Source: a virus
Strand: one strand, 5' to 3'
DNA length: 64,000 nt
IMG/VR virus record: IMGVR_UViG_3300044946_000428
Span: 1-64,000 of that record
Shown here: piece after piece, positions 62,889 through 64,000 of the stretch
Numbering within the stretch: position 1 is the first letter of the stretch
How the letters are laid out: the number at the start of each line of letters is the position of its first letter
The notes under the pieces: generated by a model
The model's input: only the letters and a program-made list of their open reading frames with translations
Told to the model about the DNA's origin: nothing
Database searches by the model: none
Position numbers and translations under genes: made by a program

Positions 62889-63269
62889 ATGAGCACTGAC
62901 ATCGCTGCAGAGTCTCTGCCTCACCCGGCGGTCGTACACCCCCATGCCTCGCTCAACGAAGAGATCGGCGACCGGATCTCCGGCGTCTTCGGGTCGATGC
63001 GCACGTTCTGGATCCTGGTGGGCTGGCAGATCGGGTGGATGGTCCTGGCAACGGCGGGCGCGCCGCTGCTGCGGCGCGACCCGTACCCGTTCACGTTCTG
63101 CCTCTTCCTCAGCAACTTGATTCAGTTGTGGGCGCTCCCGGTGCTCGGCAACACCCAGAACCGGGCCGACCTCAAGCGGTCGCTCAAGGCCGACGCGGAC
63201 CACCAGGCGCTGACCTACATCGCCACCGCGGTCGACGAGATCCGCCGCAACACCGCACCTGACGCGTAG
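62889..63269 (+). CDS. DUF1003-family membrane protein, 126 aa
   Basis: ATG at 62889. NEEIGDRISGVFGSMRTFWI followed by two membrane helices (about 41-58 and 68-86) and the sequence NTQNRADLKRSLKADADHQA is the DUF1003 signature. The family is of unknown function, often near phage lysis genes or in host chromosomes. Here it follows the tail genes, where holins usually lie, so a membrane role in lysis is possible but not shown. Confidence 0.75.
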   Translation: MSTDIAAESLPHPAVVHPHASLNEEIGDRISGVFGSMRTFWILVGWQIGWMVLATAGAPLLRRDPYPFTFCLFLSNLIQLWALPVLGNTQNRADLKRSLKADADHQALTYIATAVDEIRRNTAPDA

Positions 63270-63317
63270 GCCGGCCGGATCGACCACCTCGCATGTACGA
63301 CCGAGCCGGGGGTGATC

Positions 63318-63677
63318 GTGGCCGATGAGCCACTCAGCAACCGCGAGATCCTCTCCAGGTTCGACGACGAACGCGCCAACAGAAAAGCCATCGACGACCG
63401 GCTGACCCAGGTCGCGCAGAACTCAGTCACGGTCGACGCGTGGACCCGTGAAAACGGCCACCTGCAGCGCGACATCGCCGAGGTCGACGACCACTGCGAG
63501 GAACGCCACCAGGTCGCGATGGGCGCCCTCGAGGAACTCCGCAAATCCCTCGGCGAGGTGAAGTCGGCGGTGGAGAAACGCTCCGAGCTCACGTGGCAGC
63601 GGGTCCTGACGGTCGCGGGGATCCTCGTGGCGCTGGGCGCGGCCTGGTATTCCGCAGTGCACCAGGGGGTGCGGTGA
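63318..63677 (+). CDS. Coiled-coil protein with C-terminal membrane helix, 119 aa
   Basis: GTG at 63318 is preferred (GGGGG five bases upstream); GTG 63312 is possible. Residues 1-85 are charged coiled coil (SNREILSRFDDERANRKAID, LEELRKSLGEVKSAVEKRSE), residues about 92-110 a TM helix (VLTVAGILVALGAAWYSAV). This plan is common for phage holin-like or spanin-like membrane proteins after DUF1003 genes. Function by context only. Confidence 0.6.
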   Translation: MADEPLSNREILSRFDDERANRKAIDDRLTQVAQNSVTVDAWTRENGHLQRDIAEVDDHCEERHQVAMGALEELRKSLGEVKSAVEKRSELTWQRVLTVAGILVALGAAWYSAVHQGVR

Positions 63678-64000
63678 ATGCCTGACCGGCTTCGTGCCCG
63701 CTGGTTCCCGTCTGCACTCATGCTGTGCGCGCTGCTCGGGCTCGGACTGCTCGCGTACCTGCTGCTGATGCTGCATACCGCCTCGACTCAGATCAGTGGG
63801 CTCAGCTCGGCGCGCGCGACGCAGGACGCGCAGATCAACGGTCTCGCCGCCGCAGTGGACTCGGCCAGGGCGCAGATCCGAGGCCTGGGCGGGACGCCGG
63901 TCGTGCCCGCGCCGAGCCAGATCCTGGAGACGATCCAGGTTCCCGGGCCGCCGGGACCCGCGGGCGTCGGAGCTACCGGGCCTGCGGGCGCTCCTGGTTC
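63678..64000 (+). CDS. Membrane-anchored collagen-like protein (3' end outside window)
   Basis: ATG at 63678, one base after the previous stop; open to the window edge. A membrane helix at about residues 12-32 (SALMLCALLGLGLLAYLLLM) is followed by a coiled segment and then Gly-x-Pro/Ala triplets (PGPPGPAGVGATGPAGAPG) at the edge. Collagen-like repeats form triple-helical stalks in phage fibres and surface proteins. Whether this is a lysis-cassette or surface protein is open. Confidence 0.65.
   Translation, partial: MPDRLRARWFPSALMLCALLGLGLLAYLLLMLHTASTQISGLSSARATQDAQINGLAAAVDSARAQIRGLGGTPVVPAPSQILETIQVPGPPGPAGVGATGPAGAPG

Noticed and set aside
1-64000. CRISPR array, rRNA genes
   Set aside because: No evenly spaced 25-40 base repeats with variable spacers and no rRNA-like sequence were seen. 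The repeats present are operator-, hairpin- or iteron-like.

Overview
The window is very GC-rich DNA with GTG and ATG starts, strong GGAGG-type ribosome sites, many 4-base ATGA/GTGA gene overlaps and several apparently leaderless promoters. This points to an actinobacterium, probably a streptomycete or a relative such as Catenulispora; the genus cannot be fixed from the sequence. No housekeeping gene is visible. Almost all of the 64 kb reads as mobile DNA.

Layout. (1) 1-1336: the 3' part of an IS200/IS605-type tnpB with its right-end hairpin, next to the 3' remnant of another gene. (2) 1.4-12.4 kb: an accessory region of small, mostly leftward genes of unknown function, with an XRE regulator, a possible Phd-like/GIY-YIG toxin-antitoxin pair, a membrane-anchored exported protein, a frameshifted gene and a PD-(D/E)XK-like nuclease. 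(3) 12.4-15.0 kb: a replication module of primase-polymerase and P-loop ATPase, next to a noncoding block rich in GTAC-centred repeats with an AT-rich stretch (candidate origin). (4) 15.1-21.7 kb: a GntR regulator, an excisionase-like protein under a palindromic operator, two tRNA-like elements, and strings of very small genes, the later ones separated by copies of one repeat. (5) 21.8-28.0 kb: a conjugation module with a DUF2637/Spd-like membrane protein, further spread-type proteins and a TraB/FtsK-like DNA translocase. (6) 28.2-36.3 kb: small phage-type genes, a nucleotidyltransferase-like protein, a permuted papain-like protein and a beta-helix tail-spike-like protein. (7) 36.3-58 kb: a siphovirus morphogenesis module in canonical order: small and large terminase, portal, protease/scaffold, major capsid, connectors, major tail protein, frameshifted tail chaperones, tape measure and tail hub. 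It is interrupted by two free-standing homing endonuclease genes. (8) 58-64 kb: tail-tip and receptor-binding proteins, an HNH-like protein, a DUF1003 membrane protein, a coiled-coil/TM protein and a collagen-like membrane protein cut by the window edge.

How it fits together. Modules 3-5 match an actinomycete integrative and conjugative element with a primase-polymerase replication system. Modules 6-8 match a siphoviral prophage. They are head to tail on the same strand with no host gene between them. Either they form one conjugative-phage hybrid, or two elements abut; the best candidate junction is the gene-free stretch at 29256-29616. No integrase, endolysin or complete attachment site is visible.

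Most striking local features are a portal-Nudix-MuF head protein fused in one 1116-residue chain, a four-zinc-ribbon HNH plus Vsr-like nuclease on the opposite strand inside the head operon, a second homing endonuclease made of a duplicated zinc-finger/HNH unit behind a perfect 18-bp inverted repeat, and duplicated tRNA-like gene cassettes.
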